A stretch of 6,383 nt of DNA from Candidatus Zixiibacteriota bacterium (GTDB lineage Bacteria; Zixibacteria; MSB-5A5; GN15; JAAZOE01), in the NCBI GenBank assembly GCA_030588275.1, contig JAUUYJ010000151.1:1-6383 (forward strand). Reading direction: 5' to 3'. Under the pieces are notes generated by a model. That model did no database searches, was not told where the DNA came from, and saw only the letters and a list, made by a program, of their open reading frames with translations. A program made the position numbers and the translations under genes. This document shows, piece after piece, positions 1 to 5,354 of the stretch. The first letter of the stretch is position 1. Each line of letters starts with the position of its first letter.

Positions 1-543
1 ATCCTTCAAAATTGTCCGATGGGCCGCCATTAACCTGATATTACCCTTCGATGAAAGAAGCATACCGAGTTTGCTTTGGATCTCTTGCCGATGGGTACTA
101 TAATCAACTCCAATGTCTGTCAGTTCATGAGTCAGGATTTTTCCACCAGGACCGGTGGTTTTCCATTCTCGGGCCGACAAATTGGCCAGTAAATCCTGAT
201 TGCCCTGAGTTGTCTGAGACCTGTATTTGATGTTCAGGTCCAACTTATCGGCATTCTTAAACCCAACCTCACCGATAATATTCTCATCGTCGAAGTAATG
301 GGTTTTCAGAGAGTAGATCGACCGATCCTTAGCCTTTAGATAATCGACACGAAACTCCGGAAAAATATCGTCGGAAACTTTCCCGAATTCTCCCATTTTT
401 TTGGCATAATCCTGGAAATCGGTGTAATGCGTCCCCATCCATAATGAAAACCGGTCAATTTCCGATTGGGCACCGGCGATAGATGGCAATGCCAAAGCCA
501 AAACAAGCAAGCCCAGGCAAAACTGTTTTTTAAAATTTTTCAT
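1..543 (-). CDS. Probable MtrB/PioB-like outer-membrane porin of a porin-cytochrome conduit (N-terminal part only)
   Basis: An uninterrupted frame begins with ATG at 543 and stays open to base 1, giving the first 181 residues; the C-terminus is outside the window. Residues 1-25 form a clear signal peptide: a Lys-rich start (MKNFKKQ), a hydrophobic core rich in Leu and Ala, and a likely cut after AGA. The rest alternates polar and hydrophobic residues as in transmembrane beta strands (around 62-70, 76-84, 90-108, 143-149) and has no further cysteine or haem motif. A strong ribosome site, GGGAGGA (548-554), sits 4 bases before the start and abuts the stop codon of the decaheme cytochrome, so the two are co-transcribed. 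A porin directly after a DmsE/MtrA-type cytochrome is the standard arrangement of outer-membrane electron conduits; this position is the main reason for the call. The N-terminal CXXC of Shewanella MtrB is not present. It could be another beta-barrel or an unrelated exported protein. Confidence 0.62.
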   Translation of the reverse strand, partial: MKNFKKQFCLGLLVLALALPSIAGAQSEIDRFSLWMGTHYTDFQDYAKKMGEFGKVSDDIFPEFRVDYLKAKDRSIYSLKTHYFDDENIIGEVGFKNADKLDLNIKYRSQTTQGNQDLLANLSAREWKTTGPGGKILTHELTDIGVDYSTHRQEIQSKLGMLLSSKGNIRLMAAHRTILKD

Positions 544-547
544 TTTG

Positions 548-554
548 TCCTCCC
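548..554 (-). promoter_or_regulatory. Ribosome binding site of the porin-like gene
   Basis: GGGAGGA on the minus strand lies 4 bases before the ATG at 543 and directly follows the cytochrome stop codon (555-557). It is one of the strongest Shine-Dalgarno matches in the window. It supports both the chosen start and translation of the gene as the second cistron of the cytochrome message. Confidence 0.7.
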
Positions 555-1490
555 TTACCTGGTTAAGGCGTTGCCGCCGGTGGTTATAGTTTGAGATGGA
601 TTGTCAGTACCATGAATCATCGTGTGGCACTGCGTACATTTGGTAAGCATTCCACTTTTCCAACCGTCTGGTGTCGAAGATGAGGCCCGCTCCGGTGCCA
701 TCGGCACGTCAAAGTCGCCATCGACAGACTCGACGGTGACATGGAAGTGCATAGCATGACAGTTGAGACACAGGGCCGGTTCATTGAGCTTGAGAAGATT
801 GTCAGCGACCGTGCCATGAGGCGAGTGACAGATCATGCAGTCTTCGTTAACCGGCTCATGCTCGTAAAAATGTGGCCCTTCTTTTTCAGCATGGCAGGAG
901 ATACACAGTTCGCGATCATCCAACCCCATTTCAAACATGGTTGATCCGCCATGAACATTATGACAATCATTGCAACCCACTTTTCCTTCTATAATCGGGT
1001 GATGCGAGGGCATCGAGAATTCGGCCCTCACCCGGCTGTGACAATCGTAGCACAACTGCTCGTCGACGGTCGCCTGGGGCGTGTGGATTGAGTGACAGTC
1101 GGCGCAACCAACATCGGCATTATTGTGGGCCGAAAAATCCCAGTCGTCAAACTGATGGTTGTTATGACAATCCAGGCAGACATCCGCTTCAGAGTCAGCA
1201 TCTCTGTTTCTGGGATTTATTATAAGCAGTGGATCACCGTCTTCGATGTGGGCATCACCAGAACCGTGACACGATTCGCAACTGAACAGTTCATCCGCCC
1301 CGGCTCCCAGGTAAACAAAATGATCGGTCTGCTTATAAGAGGCCACAACGTCATCATGACATTCGCCACATTCGGAATCGGCCACACGGGCCAACGCTAC
1401 TCCTGATAACATAATAAGAAGCATCAGAAGCGGCCACACCGTAGAAAACGGCGTCCCGCGACGGCATCTTTCCTCAGTTCTTACTTTCAT
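555..1490 (-). CDS. Decaheme c-type cytochrome, DmsE/MtrA family
   Basis: This 311-residue exported protein has exactly ten CXXCH haem-binding motifs, at residues 41, 71, 105, 129, 147, 173, 196, 218, 241 and 285. The N-terminus carries an Arg-rich start followed by a hydrophobic segment (about 19-35, ending VALA), a signal peptide for export to the periplasm, where c-type haems are attached. Family-like features include the CESCHGSGDAH block around the second haem, the CHSPHG block around the eighth, and the C-terminal CTQCHTMIHG block. Many extra histidines, for example H57, H122 and H163-164, are candidate distal ligands. The ten haems in about 310 residues match the MtrA/DmsE size. Such proteins sit inside an outer-membrane barrel and pass electrons between periplasm and cell surface. 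The start at 1490 has an AGGAG ribosome site at 1503-1507. The next gene, 11 bases on, is the probable partner barrel. The electron donor and the terminal acceptor cannot be read from this window. Confidence 0.93.
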   Translation of the reverse strand: MKVRTEERCRRGTPFSTVWPLLMLLIMLSGVALARVADSECGECHDDVVASYKQTDHFVYLGAGADELFSCESCHGSGDAHIEDGDPLLIINPRNRDADSEADVCLDCHNNHQFDDWDFSAHNNADVGCADCHSIHTPQATVDEQLCYDCHSRVRAEFSMPSHHPIIEGKVGCNDCHNVHGGSTMFEMGLDDRELCISCHAEKEGPHFYEHEPVNEDCMICHSPHGTVADNLLKLNEPALCLNCHAMHFHVTVESVDGDFDVPMAPERASSSTPDGWKSGMLTKCTQCHTMIHGTDNPSQTITTGGNALTR

Positions 1491-1519
1491 ATTGGTCTCT
1501 CTCTCCTGCTCTCTTGTGC

Positions 1520-1537
1520 TTAGTTAATATTAACTAA
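1520..1537. promoter_or_regulatory. Perfect 18-bp palindrome, probable TetR-family operator of the cytochrome operon
   Basis: TTAGTTAATATTAACTAA is its own reverse complement over all 18 bases and lies 29 bases upstream of the cytochrome ATG. A site identical at 15 of 18 positions lies in the same relative place upstream of the neighbouring TetR-type gene (2208-2225). Size and symmetry fit a TetR dimer site. A weak promoter can be drawn with TAAACA (1550-1555), 17 bases, then TAATAT (1527-1532) on the minus strand. The palindrome would then cover the -10 box and the start of transcription, which is a repressor position. The promoter boxes are uncertain; the palindrome is directly visible. Confidence 0.7.
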
Positions 1538-1586
1538 TCCTCATCCTGCTGTTTAACATATATAAATTTAGGCTCGATTCTCCTGC

Positions 1587-2189
1587 TTAAGCTTTAGGTG
1601 GTTTGATTAACAAGCCTCTAACATAAATCGGAACATTATTGGAGATCATATCAAGAGGTGTATAACTTCTCCCCTGAAAACCTTTCCAGAGGCTGATCCC
1701 CATGGCACAATCAAAAACCATTCCGATAAAACATCGGGCCGTGATGATATTATTTTTCTTGCGAATTATTCCGGCTTCGTAAAGTTTGTTCAGTTTGAGA
1801 ATTAGAAATTTGACGTAGGGACCACGAACGGTTCGGAAAACCTGCCGCGCTTTGGTATGCTCACGCAGTGCAGAAAATAACATCAAGCGGTACAGGTCAT
1901 GGTTGTTCTTGAAAAATTTAATAATATGCTCGGCCGTCTCAAATAGAATTTCCTCAAGATCATCAACCGTCTCGAGACGATCAAACAGAGATTGGCAGAT
2001 CATCCGATTGGTTAGTGAATCCAGAACCGCTTCATAAATTGCTTCTTTGGATTTAAAATATCGGTAAAGAGCTGGCTCGGTGACATGACAGGCCCGAGCC
2101 AAAGAATTTATGGTAACCTTATCAAATCCGAGCTGACCAAACAGATCGGTCGCTTCTTTTATAATTTGTAATCTTCTGGTTTCCGACAT
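1587..2189 (-). CDS. TetR/AcrR-family transcriptional regulator
   Basis: This 200-residue protein is the usual TetR length. The N-terminal DNA-binding domain spans about residues 4-55. It contains the signature run A(T)DLFGQLGFDKVTI, then a helix-turn-helix (about 26-45: SLARACHVTEPALYRYF) and the closing KSKEAIYEAVLD. The rest is an alpha-helical ligand-binding and dimerisation domain without a recognisable subfamily signature, so the ligand is unknown. Four cysteines (34, 65, 153, 161) are present, one of them within the recognition region; a thiol or redox role would be speculation. GGTGA at 2196-2200, 6 bases before the ATG, is a fair ribosome site. The stop codon lies 96 bases before the cytochrome start on the same strand, and matching palindromes sit upstream of both genes. 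This suggests local control of the conduit plus autoregulation. Activator function is possible but less usual for this family. Confidence 0.92.
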   Translation of the reverse strand: MSETRRLQIIKEATDLFGQLGFDKVTINSLARACHVTEPALYRYFKSKEAIYEAVLDSLTNRMICQSLFDRLETVDDLEEILFETAEHIIKFFKNNHDLYRLMLFSALREHTKARQVFRTVRGPYVKFLILKLNKLYEAGIIRKKNNIITARCFIGMVFDCAMGISLWKGFQGRSYTPLDMISNNVPIYVRGLLIKPPKA

Positions 2190-2207
2190 AATATTTCACC
2201 CGGCCCA

Positions 2208-2225
2208 TTAGTTAGTAATTACTAA
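2208..2225. promoter_or_regulatory. Second TetR-type operator, upstream of the regulator gene
   Basis: TTAGTTAGTAATTACTAA matches the cytochrome-operon palindrome at 15 of 18 positions, keeping the outer half-sites TTAGTTA and CTAA. Its inner 14 bases (TTAGTAATTACTAA, 2212-2225) are a perfect palindrome. A further partial repeat (AATTACTATTAA) continues to 2235, so more than one dimer might bind. The site ends 18 bases before the regulator's ATG, where binding would block its transcription. Confidence 0.65.
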
Positions 2226-2251
2226 TTACTATTAATTTTCGACATAAACAA
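2223..2251 (-). promoter_or_regulatory. Candidate promoter of the TetR-family gene
   Basis: On the minus strand TTGTTT (2246-2251) and TAATTA (2223-2228) are separated by 17 bases, each a partial match to sigma-70 boxes. The -10 box would overlap the end of the palindromic operator at 2208-2225, and transcription would begin near 2216. The region is AT-rich, so chance matches are likely. Confidence 0.3.
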
Positions 2252-2274
2252 GAAAAAAATTGAGGATTTTCAAT

Positions 2275-2300
2275 TATTTTGTGAAATAAATCACGTAATA
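2275..2300. promoter_or_regulatory. CRP/FNR-type binding site candidate
   Basis: TGTGA (2280-2284), six bases, then TCACG (2291-2295) matches the CRP consensus TGTGA-N6-TCACA at 9 of 10 defined positions. Symmetry continues outward, since TATT (2275-2278) is complementary to AATA (2297-2300). The centre, 2287.5, lies about 71 bases upstream of the start of transcription suggested for the TetR gene, a spacing used by CRP-type activators. That spacing depends on a weak promoter prediction. No CRP/FNR-family gene is in the window. Confidence 0.45.
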
Positions 2301-2411
2301 GAAAAGAGAGGCCACTCCGACATCGCGCTTATTGCCTATAAACGATTAAAGGATGGGGCTTTAGAATTATATATCGGATTTTAAAATAATATCAGGGTAA
2401 AATTTATCAAC

Positions 2412-2978
2412 CTATTTTAAATCTATATGACAGGAGGACAAACCCCGTTTTTCCAAATACTGCTGGTGATACTCCGCAGCATCGTAGAACTGTCCGGCGA
2501 CGCTAATCTCCGTTACAATCGGCTTTGAATACCTGCCGGAATTGGTCAGCTCCATAAGGAGAGTTTCCGCCTGGTCCTTTTGGTCCGGCGAATGGTAAAA
2601 TACGGCAGAACGATATTGTGATCCAAAGTCCGGTCCCTGACGATTCAATGTCATGGGATCGTGATTGGCCCAGAAAACTTTCAGAAGGGCGGTGTAAGAG
2701 ACAATCTGAGGATCAAACTCCATCTCAATCGCCTCGGCATGCCCCGATTCATCGGAACAGACCTCTTTGTAAGTTGGGTTTTCTATCTCGCCACCAATAT
2801 AACCAACTTTGGTTTCGGTGACCCCTTCGATCTGCCTGAAGGTTGCTTCGACACCCCAGAAACATCCGGCGGCAAAGGTCGCTTTTTCCATCTTTTTCTC
2901 CGCTTTATCTCCAGCCGTTATCAAACCGGTCAGAAGCAACAGGCACAAGAACAATCCATATCTGTTTAACCGAGTCAT
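2412..2978 (-). CDS. msrA: Exported peptide-methionine (S)-S-oxide reductase MsrA
   Basis: The protein reduces methionine-S-sulfoxide in damaged proteins. Numbering from the chosen start (188 residues), the catalytic motif GCFWG holds Cys39. The substrate-pocket residues Glu82 (in SGHAEA), Asp117 and Tyr122 (in GPDFGSQYR) stand at the spacing known for E. coli MsrA. Cys183 near the C-terminus is the likely resolving cysteine; Cys74 is an additional candidate. Residues 1-23 form a signal peptide (TRLNRYG, then a Leu-rich core), so the enzyme should work in the periplasm rather than the cytoplasm. I place the start at 2978 because GGAG lies 7 bases before it and the signal peptide then has normal length. 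An in-frame ATG at 2999 (195 residues) has no ribosome site. No MsrB domain is fused. The gene is separated by 222 bases from the downstream TetR gene and seems to be its own unit; I see no convincing terminator after it. Confidence 0.92.
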   Translation of the reverse strand: MTRLNRYGLFLCLLLLTGLITAGDKAEKKMEKATFAAGCFWGVEATFRQIEGVTETKVGYIGGEIENPTYKEVCSDESGHAEAIEMEFDPQIVSYTALLKVFWANHDPMTLNRQGPDFGSQYRSAVFYHSPDQKDQAETLLMELTNSGRYSKPIVTEISVAGQFYDAAEYHQQYLEKRGLSSCHIDLK

Positions 2979-2985
2979 ATCCCAG

Positions 2986-2989
2986 CTCC
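2986..2989 (-). promoter_or_regulatory. Ribosome binding site that decides the msrA start
   Basis: GGAG on the minus strand lies 7 bases before the ATG at 2978. The in-frame upstream ATG codons at 2999 and 2996 are preceded only by AT-rich sequence without a purine-rich site. This favours the shorter protein with a compact signal peptide. Confidence 0.5.
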
Positions 2990-3063
2990 ATTTCATCAAA
3001 TAAATCGATTCATACCTTAAAACCGAAGCGGGACCGATTTGGTTCCTGAGGATGGAATAAATT

Positions 3064-3987
3064 CTATTTAACTGGCCAGTTGAGTCTAAGTTTACTATTA
3101 AATTCCATCCGGTCTGACGATATCGGATCGGTAAATGATAGTTGAGCCGCTATGAGCTGGAGCGGATTATCATAGGAGATATGAAAATCGGGATCGAAGT
3201 TGGGATAAAAGCGATCACCAACTATCGGGCAATTTATGTGAGTCATGTGTAGCCTGAGTTGATGCGTCTTTCCGGTTTTGGGGATAAGCCTGAAGAGTCC
3301 ATTAAAGCCGTTTGTATCAACCAGCGATATATCGGTACGAGCGTTGATGGGGTGATCGACAATTTTGTTAAGCGGCCATTTATTATCGGCCACAATCCCG
3401 GTGGCTATTTTCCAATTATCTTGAGACAGGTTATTCGGAATGCGACCAATGGCCTGATAAATTTTTTTGATCTGACCCGATTGAAAAAGCTTTTGATATT
3501 CCGCCCGGTTCGCTTTGTCGGTTGAAAAAATTACCAACCCGGCCGTCTCCCGATCAAGTCGGTGCAATGGGGATAATTCTTTCAGACCGGTTTTTTTGAT
3601 TAATCGATAAAGAAGCGTTTCATGGAGATAATCGCCAACCGGAATGACCGGCAAAAAGTGTGGTTTATCCGCTACCAGAATCTGGTCGTTTTGAAATATG
3701 ATCGATTCTTTAAACGGTATCTTCGTCTCCGATTCCAGTTCACGATAATAATGAACTATTTTACCCGGCCTGTAGGCGGTCTCATCGGTTAATATCGCCC
3801 CATCCGAATCCTGAATTTTGCCGGTCATCAACCGATTGCGCCAAATGGAACCGTCAATATGAGGAAACCGGGTTGTTAGAAATTCAAGAATTGTCGGGTA
3901 TGGAGGAGTCTCCTCCGGTAAAGTAATTTTCCCGGAGCGGCAATCCATGCCGACACGAATTGATTTGTTTGGGTCAGGTCGAGACAT
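3064..3987 (-). CDS. RluA-family pseudouridine synthase
   Basis: This 307-residue cytoplasmic RNA-modifying enzyme converts specific uridines in rRNA or tRNA to pseudouridine. The catalytic motif HRLDRETAG (142-150) contains the nucleophilic Asp145, and KTGKTHQLRLHM (237-248), followed by PIVGD (254-258), is the second conserved family block. The entry block of the catalytic domain is ILVADKP (103-109). Residues 31-82 (TILEFLTTRFP ... WRNRLMTGKI ... YRPGKIVHYYRE) resemble a divergent S4 RNA-binding domain. Both target RNA and position are unknown; the sequence does not let me assign it to RluA, RluC, RluD or TruC. The start at 3987 lacks a clear ribosome site, but a perfect TATAAT lies 6 bases before it, so the message may be nearly leaderless. 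The plus-strand gene at 4130 diverges from it. Confidence 0.9.
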   Translation of the reverse strand: MSRPDPNKSIRVGMDCRSGKITLPEETPPYPTILEFLTTRFPHIDGSIWRNRLMTGKIQDSDGAILTDETAYRPGKIVHYYRELESETKIPFKESIIFQNDQILVADKPHFLPVIPVGDYLHETLLYRLIKKTGLKELSPLHRLDRETAGLVIFSTDKANRAEYQKLFQSGQIKKIYQAIGRIPNNLSQDNWKIATGIVADNKWPLNKIVDHPINARTDISLVDTNGFNGLFRLIPKTGKTHQLRLHMTHINCPIVGDRFYPNFDPDFHISYDNPLQLIAAQLSFTDPISSDRMEFNSKLRLNWPVK

Positions 3988-3993
3988 AAATTA

Positions 3994-4021
3994 ATTATAC
4001 TTCACAACTGGTTCAAAGCAA
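3994..4021 (-). promoter_or_regulatory. Candidate promoter of the pseudouridine synthase gene
   Basis: A perfect TATAAT (3994-3999, minus strand) is preceded by 16 bases and TTGCTT (4016-4021). Transcription would begin about 7 bases after the -10 box, at or next to the A of the ATG at 3987. This fits the lack of a ribosome site and suggests a leaderless message. Confidence 0.45.
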
Positions 4022-4078
4022 GCGGTATCGACTATTTTGTACCTTTGAAGGCCCGGTCAATATTCGACCGGGTTTTTT
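3999..4078 (+). ncRNA. Possible small structured RNA or leader ending at an intrinsic terminator
   Basis: Before the terminator at 4052-4078 there is no plus-strand coding gene. Instead there is a second inverted repeat: TTCAAA (4012-4017) pairs with TTTGAA (4044-4049), and GGTA (4024-4027) with TACC (4040-4043). This leaves a 6-base bulge and a 12-base loop. Two consecutive hairpins and a T run are the layout of a small RNA. A weak plus-strand promoter, TTGTTT (3965-3970) and TAAATT (3987-3992), would give a transcript of about 80 bases. I recognise no known RNA family; the 5' end is a guess. Confidence 0.25.
4052..4078 (+). terminator. Strong rho-independent terminator, plus strand
   Basis: CCCGGTC (4052-4058) pairs perfectly with GACCGGG (4066-4072) around a 7-base loop, and six T residues follow at once (4073-4078). 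The T run is only on the plus strand, so it stops plus-strand transcription. It lies 51 bases before the nuclease-like gene at 4130, with no plus-strand coding gene before it. It may end a small RNA, act as an attenuator, or shield the gene from antisense read-through. Confidence 0.8.
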
Positions 4079-4129
4079 ATTGGGACAATGTTTCATTCTG
4101 TTAGGTAATTCTGGTACATTAGCAAAACG

Positions 4130-4561
4130 ATGTTTCAACCCAAACTGTACAAAAAATCAGGCCGCTTTCGGTCGCACGGAACTGTCCGCCTGCCTCGCAA
4201 TCAAAAATTTGATCCCCTCATTGAAACCAAGTCCAACCTGAAAGTCCGGTCCAGTTACGAAAAGATTGCGGTGCAGTTCTTTGAGACGCATCAGATTGAA
4301 TTTCAATACGAACCACTTCTTCTTCTGGGTGGAAAAAAATACCGTCCCGATTTTTTCCTGCCAGCTTTTGGCCTGTTTGTCGAAATCTGTGGCTATGGAC
4401 ATCATCCTTTTTATAATGACAGGCAGGCGCACAAAGAACTGATTTACAAACAGCATAACCTGAGCGTTATTTTTATTCATTATAACGGACGTAATACTAA
4501 AAGATCATTACCCGACCTAATGATGAAAGAATTATCTGAAGCCGGAATCAATCTCCGGTAA
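4130..4561 (+). CDS. Small PD-(D/E)XK-nuclease-fold-like protein of unknown role
   Basis: I do not recognise this 143-residue protein as a named gene. The first 35 residues are basic and low in structure (KLYKKSGRFRSHG). The rest has the layout of compact restriction-endonuclease-fold proteins. A helix carries Glu44 (VRSSYEKIAVQFF), a strand-turn YRPDFFLP holds Asp74, and the next strand FVEICG holds Glu85. A helix with R98, K102 and Y106 follows, then a strand, LSVIFI. The usual active site is E...D...ExK; here the lysine position after Glu85 is cysteine (EIC), and HH at 91-92 or K102 lies nearby. It may therefore use a shifted lysine or be inactive. No signal peptide is present. It has no clear ribosome site; a TG-extended -10-like TGGTACATT ends 9 bases before the ATG. 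It is the only plus-strand gene and stands alone, facing nnrE tail to tail, so context gives no partner. DNA-repair, homing or phage-derived roles are all possible. Confidence 0.62.
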   Translation: MFQPKLYKKSGRFRSHGTVRLPRNQKFDPLIETKSNLKVRSSYEKIAVQFFETHQIEFQYEPLLLLGGKKYRPDFFLPAFGLFVEICGYGHHPFYNDRQAHKELIYKQHNLSVIFIHYNGRNTKRSLPDLMMKELSEAGINLR

Positions 4562-4568
4562 TTGAGAT

Positions 4569-4590
4569 ACTGCCAGTCAGCGGCAGTTTA
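4569..4590. terminator. Short hairpin between convergent genes, possible weak terminator
   Basis: ACTGCC (4569-4574) pairs with GGCAGT (4582-4587) around a 7-base loop, starting 8 bases after the stop of the plus-strand gene. The T stretch that follows is poor (TTTAATT). The loop contains the stop codon of the convergent gene (4577-4579), so only 15 bases separate the two coding regions. Confidence 0.4.
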
Positions 4591-5311
4591 ATTCGATAAT
4601 AAATTTATCTTCAAACGATGGGACCGGTGGAAGTCCGATGCGGTTGTATATTTCGACGGGCAAACCGATATCGGCCAAAAATATTTCCCCCGCATTCTCA
4701 GGGCGCAGGCCCGTTTTTGGCAAGGCAACAGTCATCGTATAGTCCGGTAGGATCGCATCAGAATATTTATCTCCTGTGGTGGCATCGAGCCCGGACGGAA
4801 TATCCAAAGACAGTTTTGTACCGGGAGCATCATTGGTCCGGGCGATTAACTGACGCACGATTCCATGCGGCTCTGATTTAAGACCATAACCGATCATCGC
4901 ATCTATAATAAAATCGTAATTTGAAAAATTGGTTTCGACCGGTTTTAGAACCTGCCCGGAACTAAATTTGTAAATCCCCAACTGAGTTGCGGTAACATCC
5001 GACAAATTGTCAGGAGAAGAGAGGATCACCGAAACATCAGCATTGCGATTGGCCAAATGCCGGGCGGCACAGATACCACCGCCACCATTGCCACCCCCGC
5101 CGGCTAAAATCAGAATCCGTGCCTTATCCCATCCATCACCGATAAGATCAATTGTCAAACTGGCCAGATTGCGTCCGGCGTTTTCCATCATCTGAAGCAG
5201 GCTGGGTCCAGTCTCTTCGACCGCTATCCGATCAACCTCACACATCAACTCTGCTGTCACCGCCGGAAATTCACAGCCAATCTTGTCACAAAATCTAAAT
5301 GTTTTAACCAT
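4577..5311 (-). CDS. nnrE: NAD(P)H-hydrate epimerase, stand-alone YjeF N-terminal domain
   Basis: The enzyme interconverts the R and S forms of hydrated NADH and NADPH so that a dehydratase can repair them. The 244-residue protein begins with the typical helix (PAVTAELMCEVDRIAVEE, 16-33). The glycine-rich nucleotide loop is at 71-79 with CAARHL after it, then IIDAMIGYGL (135-144) with the family's conserved Asp137. DIPSGLD (170-176) and the TVALPKTGL strand (194-202) complete the Rossmann-like fold. Length fits the single domain, so the ADP- or ATP-dependent dehydratase domain (NnrD), often fused, must be elsewhere. The glycine loop reads GGGGNGGGG rather than the common GxGNNGGDG; I believe such loops occur in other stand-alone members, but I cannot check it here. 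The start at 5311 has no strong ribosome site. The gene follows the exported-protein gene by 43 bases on the same strand and may share its transcript, although the functions look unrelated. Confidence 0.88.
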   Translation of the reverse strand: MVKTFRFCDKIGCEFPAVTAELMCEVDRIAVEETGPSLLQMMENAGRNLASLTIDLIGDGWDKARILILAGGGGNGGGGICAARHLANRNADVSVILSSPDNLSDVTATQLGIYKFSSGQVLKPVETNFSNYDFIIDAMIGYGLKSEPHGIVRQLIARTNDAPGTKLSLDIPSGLDATTGDKYSDAILPDYTMTVALPKTGLRPENAGEIFLADIGLPVEIYNRIGLPPVPSFEDKFIIELNCR

Positions 5312-5354
5312 ATATTAGAGAATACGACCCAAAGGAGTACAATTTGAATATTTT

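Noticed and set aside
741..1406. Plus-strand open frames inside the cytochrome gene (741-944 and 1092-1406) and a minus-strand frame at 617-817
   Set aside because: They lie wholly over the decaheme cytochrome in other frames and show no domain or ribosome site. The ten haem motifs fix the true frame.
1504..1587. Three copies of AGCAGGA on the minus strand (1504-1510, 1544-1550, 1581-1587)
   Set aside because: One is the ribosome site of the cytochrome. The other two are short purine-rich matches at irregular spacing, best explained by chance.
2301..2411. AT-rich stretch after msrA, including the palindrome ATTTTAAAAT (2378-2387)
   Set aside because: There is no GC-rich stem with a T run and no open frame with a ribosome site. 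The palindrome is expected by chance at this base composition.
3021..3044. Imperfect hairpin AACCGAA/TTTGGTT after the pseudouridine synthase gene as its terminator
   Set aside because: On the minus strand the stem has a mismatch and is followed by only four T residues, so it is too weak to call.
2618..3049. Several overlapping plus-strand frames across msrA
   Set aside because: They are antisense shadows of a gene with a complete catalytic motif set; none shows its own motif or start signal.
4011..4020. GGTTCAAAGC resembling a tRNA T-loop
   Set aside because: There is no acceptor stem, anticodon arm or CCA-type end around it, and the interval is too short for a tRNA.
4157..4480. Minus-strand frame of 107 residues opposite the nuclease-like gene
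   Set aside because: The plus-strand frame is longer and has a coherent fold pattern; the opposite frame has no recognisable feature.
5314..5343. Promoter-like TTGTAC, 17 bases, TCTAAT just before nnrE
   Set aside because: The -10 box would end only 2 bases before the ATG, so transcription would start inside the coding region. It works only if the true start is further downstream, for which I see no evidence.
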